DNA from: Pomacea canaliculata
Lineage: Eukaryota; Mollusca; Gastropoda; Architaenioglossa; Ampullariidae
Length of the DNA stretch: 64,000 nucleotides
Direction: 5' to 3'
Assembly: GCF_003073045.1 (NCBI RefSeq)
Contig: NC_037590.1
Span: forward strand, 16,336,778 to 16,400,777
The notes under the pieces are model-generated. The model did no database searches, had not been told where the DNA came from, and was given only the letters and a program-made list of their open reading frames with translations. Of this stretch, positions 61,154-64,000 are shown in pieces. Both the position numbers and the translations under genes were made by a program. Every line of letters begins with the position of its first letter. Position 1 is the stretch's first letter.

Positions 61154-64000
61154 TTCTAAATCATGCCTACAGCATACCATATGATTAAATGTGCAGGGAC
61201 GTCTGTGAGAATTTGTAACATTCAGCTGTTGAATTGTGTTTGAATGTTTAAAATTGTATTTCTTTTTGTTGAAGTGCTTTCAGAAAAGAAACATATTTTA
61301 TTTGCTAAGTTTGCAAAGTTAGAATCATTTTGCATCAGACAGTTATTCAACATATTGCAAAACCAAAAATTTTTCCATTTTTATTTTATGCTGTAAAATT
61401 TACATGATCATGACAAGGTTTGTTAATTTATGGTCAAAGAGATTTTTAATTTTTAAATAGTTGTACAGTGATCTGTTTCTAAGATAACTTTTTTTTTTTC
61501 TTTTTTCTTTTTATTCTTTTTTCTGTCTCCAAACTCCACTTGAACAAAGGTACAGCAGTTCCATAAAATATGTTTAGTTATTTATTTCTTGTCTTTCGCT
61601 TTCAATCAAGCACTCTACGAATCATTGTAGTTGTGACTATAATAAAAAAAAAAATCTCATACTCATTTAAGTGCTTGAGAACCCAGACCTGGGATAGTTG
61701 GCAGAAAAAAAAATATATTAATGTTCACCTCCAAGGAACAAAGCCTAGACCTGAATTTTGTTTGTTTGTTTTTTTGTTATTGGAATTTGAATTTATGGTA
61801 TTTATAAACTTCTGGTGTTTACCAGATTACTATTTTTTTGTTTTGTTTTGGTGGTGTTGGTGGTGGTAAATCAGGAGCATAGGAGAGTGGAAAGTCTCCT
61901 CTAATCCTAGTTTCTTGGCTGTGCTCATAATGATATTAAATTGTCAAGAACTGGTTGTGTACTGAGATCAGATGTCATGCTTAGCTCCTCCAGCTACAGC
62001 TGCATAAGGAAGCAGCAGGGTTCTAAAGTTGGGTTAGCTTCTTCACGAAAGATTTCTCGCTAATTTATCTAATGGTTCTTTGACATTTTCTTGGTTCCAC
62101 ACTCTGTGAGGTTGCAAGCATTCTGTAGTTTTTATTAAACTTGAATAAGCTGACTTACCTCTCTTGATGGTAATAAAGCACAGGACACACAAGTCCTAGG
62201 TGATGTATGTTTTGCAGAACTCTTGAATTTTTAGGTAAAATGGGCTTTACACAGAAAATAAAATAAGGTGAGATATGTTACATATTTGACTTTGTAGCTT
62301 TTCTGTTGTAGAGTTCATGAATGGTATTTAAATTTTTCTGCAAATGGTTCATAAACAAATGGATTAATTTCATGTTTCTTAAAATGACTTGAAAAGAGAA
62401 GAGCAGCACACTGTAACAAAAAAAAAGTTGTGGACATTTTAATTGCTTTTTCTTTTAATGGTTTTTTTTTTTTTATTGTTTTATAGTTCAGTAGAGATTG
62501 GTGTGCCAGGTCTCAGAATGTAAGGTAATATTGATAAGAAGACAATCTTCCTGGGTGCTTAAATCATTTTTAGTATCATGTGCAGTATGGTATCTCACAG
62601 GTGTGGTTGGCTTATTTCACTTTTTAGGTTTGTTTTTCAGTTTTCTTCTGCATGTAAAGGTACTCCATCTTAAGGTTTGAATGCTGTTGAGAGAATTTGA
62701 GTTCAGTCATTGGTCAATGTAGAAATTGTTCCTTGGAATGTGCCGTTGAAAAGTGCAGTGCTTGAAAAGGTTTATTTTGGACCTCTCCCTGACCCATAAC
62801 AAAACATAAGTAATGAGAAAGTCTGTTAGCATACAGAGAAACTGTCCTTCAGCTTTTTAGGTTGTGTGCTTGTTGACAGTTGATGCTTTTGTTTATGTTT
62901 GTCCAGTGTTATGATTTTTGCAATGAAATGTATGTCTGTTTTGTGTTGATTTTATACAAATGGTTTACATTTTGTTGACATGGGTAAAGAGTATTCTAAA
63001 TTGTACAGAATGAAATCCAAAGCTAAAAAGAGTATAAATAATTGGGTATAAATCCTTGCATGTCCCTTATTAATTGCGTAAGATTCATGGGTATGATATA
63101 CGTTTTAGCAAAATGATGAGCCATGGTAGAGATAGTTGTTAGTGATGAAAGTTTCATTATGCATTTGTATTTAGGAAAGAATACCAGATAGTGAGGCTGT
63201 TGAACTGCATATTTGTATTTAGTAAAGACTACCTGATAGGCTGTTGACCTCTTCTGTTTATCTTACATCTTCTCACACTTTTAAGTAACTGTGATTTTCA
63301 AAGTCAAAAAATAATTTTAAGTGATTAATAAATTAGTGTGCTTTTTGAGGTACTGCATTCTGGCCAGAAAAAAAGATGTTCACAAAATACATTTACTTTA
63401 CTGTTACTTATAGAAGCAGTTCACTTTTTTTTTTGAATGCAGGACTCGTGAGAGTCATCTTTATCTCTCAGATTGCAATTGGCCTTTTTTTTTTATTGAT
63501 GAAACTTATTAAAACTAAAGGGAAGATTCCACAATCAATAGCTATTTTTATAGTGCTGGCAAGCATTAGACTTTGTTTCCATGCAATTTAGTCACATGAT
63601 ATGCCTCACAGCAGTTTAAATATTAATTTTGGTGGACCACATTAATTGTTATAATAGACACTTTAATCATATTTCAAGACTTTGTTATTTTTCAGTTTTC
63701 TAATCTGTATCAACTATTTAAAATCAAGCCATGCTTTTCTGTGTTATTATGTTCTGCATCTGTTTCACTCTTCATACATAAGCTTGTACACACTCCATTT
63801 CCTAAAATCTGTCTAGTCCTGCATTGTGGTAATTGCTTTTTGCATATGATTAAAAAAAAAAAAGTAATTTAGACATGGAGTGCAGGACAATGCAAAGTGA
63901 AGGGGAGGTAATGCAGTTAGTCTTTATTTAGAAATGATCTCTTTCCATCATAATTTTTTCCAGTAAAATATATTGTCTTATATAGAGTTTCATGAAACTG
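61154..64000 (+). other. DCUN1D3 3' UTR and downstream sequence
   Basis: No further gene was recognised. AATAAA occurs at 62,172-62,177 and 63,327-63,332 among other places, so the 3' UTR may be about 1-2 kb long. T- and A-runs are frequent. An imperfect tandem duplication lies at 63,161-63,248. Confidence 0.45.
63161..63248 (+). repeat. Imperfect tandem duplication of about 45 bp
   Basis: The block GCATTTGTATTTAGGAAAGA continuing to GGCTGTTGAA (63,161-63,204) is followed directly by a diverged second copy ending GGCTGTTGACC. It is a local duplication in presumed 3' UTR with no evident function. Confidence 0.7.

Noticed and set aside
1-64000. CRISPR array, rRNA genes, operon-like clusters or a prokaryotic-type defence system
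   Set aside because: No regularly spaced repeats, no rRNA segments, and all genes are spliced metazoan genes with separate flanks.

Overview
The window is metazoan nuclear DNA: GT-AG spliceosomal introns of roughly 0.1 to 1.2 kb, long AT-rich flanks, simple repeats and several transposable elements. The protein families and the tRNA-derived SINE type point to a lophotrochozoan, most likely a mollusc and perhaps a gastropod. The species cannot be named from sequence alone.

Layout. Positions 1 to about 25,300 are almost gene-free. They hold simple repeats, a complete SINE on the minus strand (7.15-7.37 kb), a fold-back repeat (2.8-3.0 kb) and, on the minus strand at 16.9 kb, what looks like the signal-peptide exon of an unrecognised secreted protein. 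From 25.3 to 30.2 kb lies a cytosolic 5'-nucleotidase III gene (NT5C3A/B family, nine exons including a tiny first coding exon). From 32.8 to 35.0 kb is a transposon cluster: a tail-only SINE, a SINE split by a terminal-inverted-repeat DNA transposon which itself contains a decayed hAT-type element, and a 585-bp MITE-like element. From 36.3 to 50.5 kb is a three-unit tandem array of six-exon short-chain dehydrogenase genes (D-beta-hydroxybutyrate dehydrogenase-like, SDR9C). Copy 1 is open; copies 2 and 3 each carry a different one-base insertion that breaks the frame. From 51.2 to 56.3 kb is TAB1 (TAK1-binding protein 1, seven exons). From 58.5 to 61.2 kb is DCUN1D3 (DCN1-like protein 3, intronless coding region). 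The rest is 3' UTR and intergenic sequence. All recognised genes are on the plus strand; only the signal-peptide exon is on the minus strand.

The genes do not form a pathway: nucleotide catabolism, short-chain dehydrogenase metabolism, TAK1 signalling and cullin neddylation simply neighbour each other. The most informative material is the SDR array, where insertions, an apparent excision footprint, an intronic exon-fragment duplication and patchwork similarity between units record its history, and the TAB1 protein, which has acidic metal-site residues of an active PP2C phosphatase at positions where human TAB1 has lost them. Exon borders were placed by hand from splice signals, reading phase and family alignment from memory.
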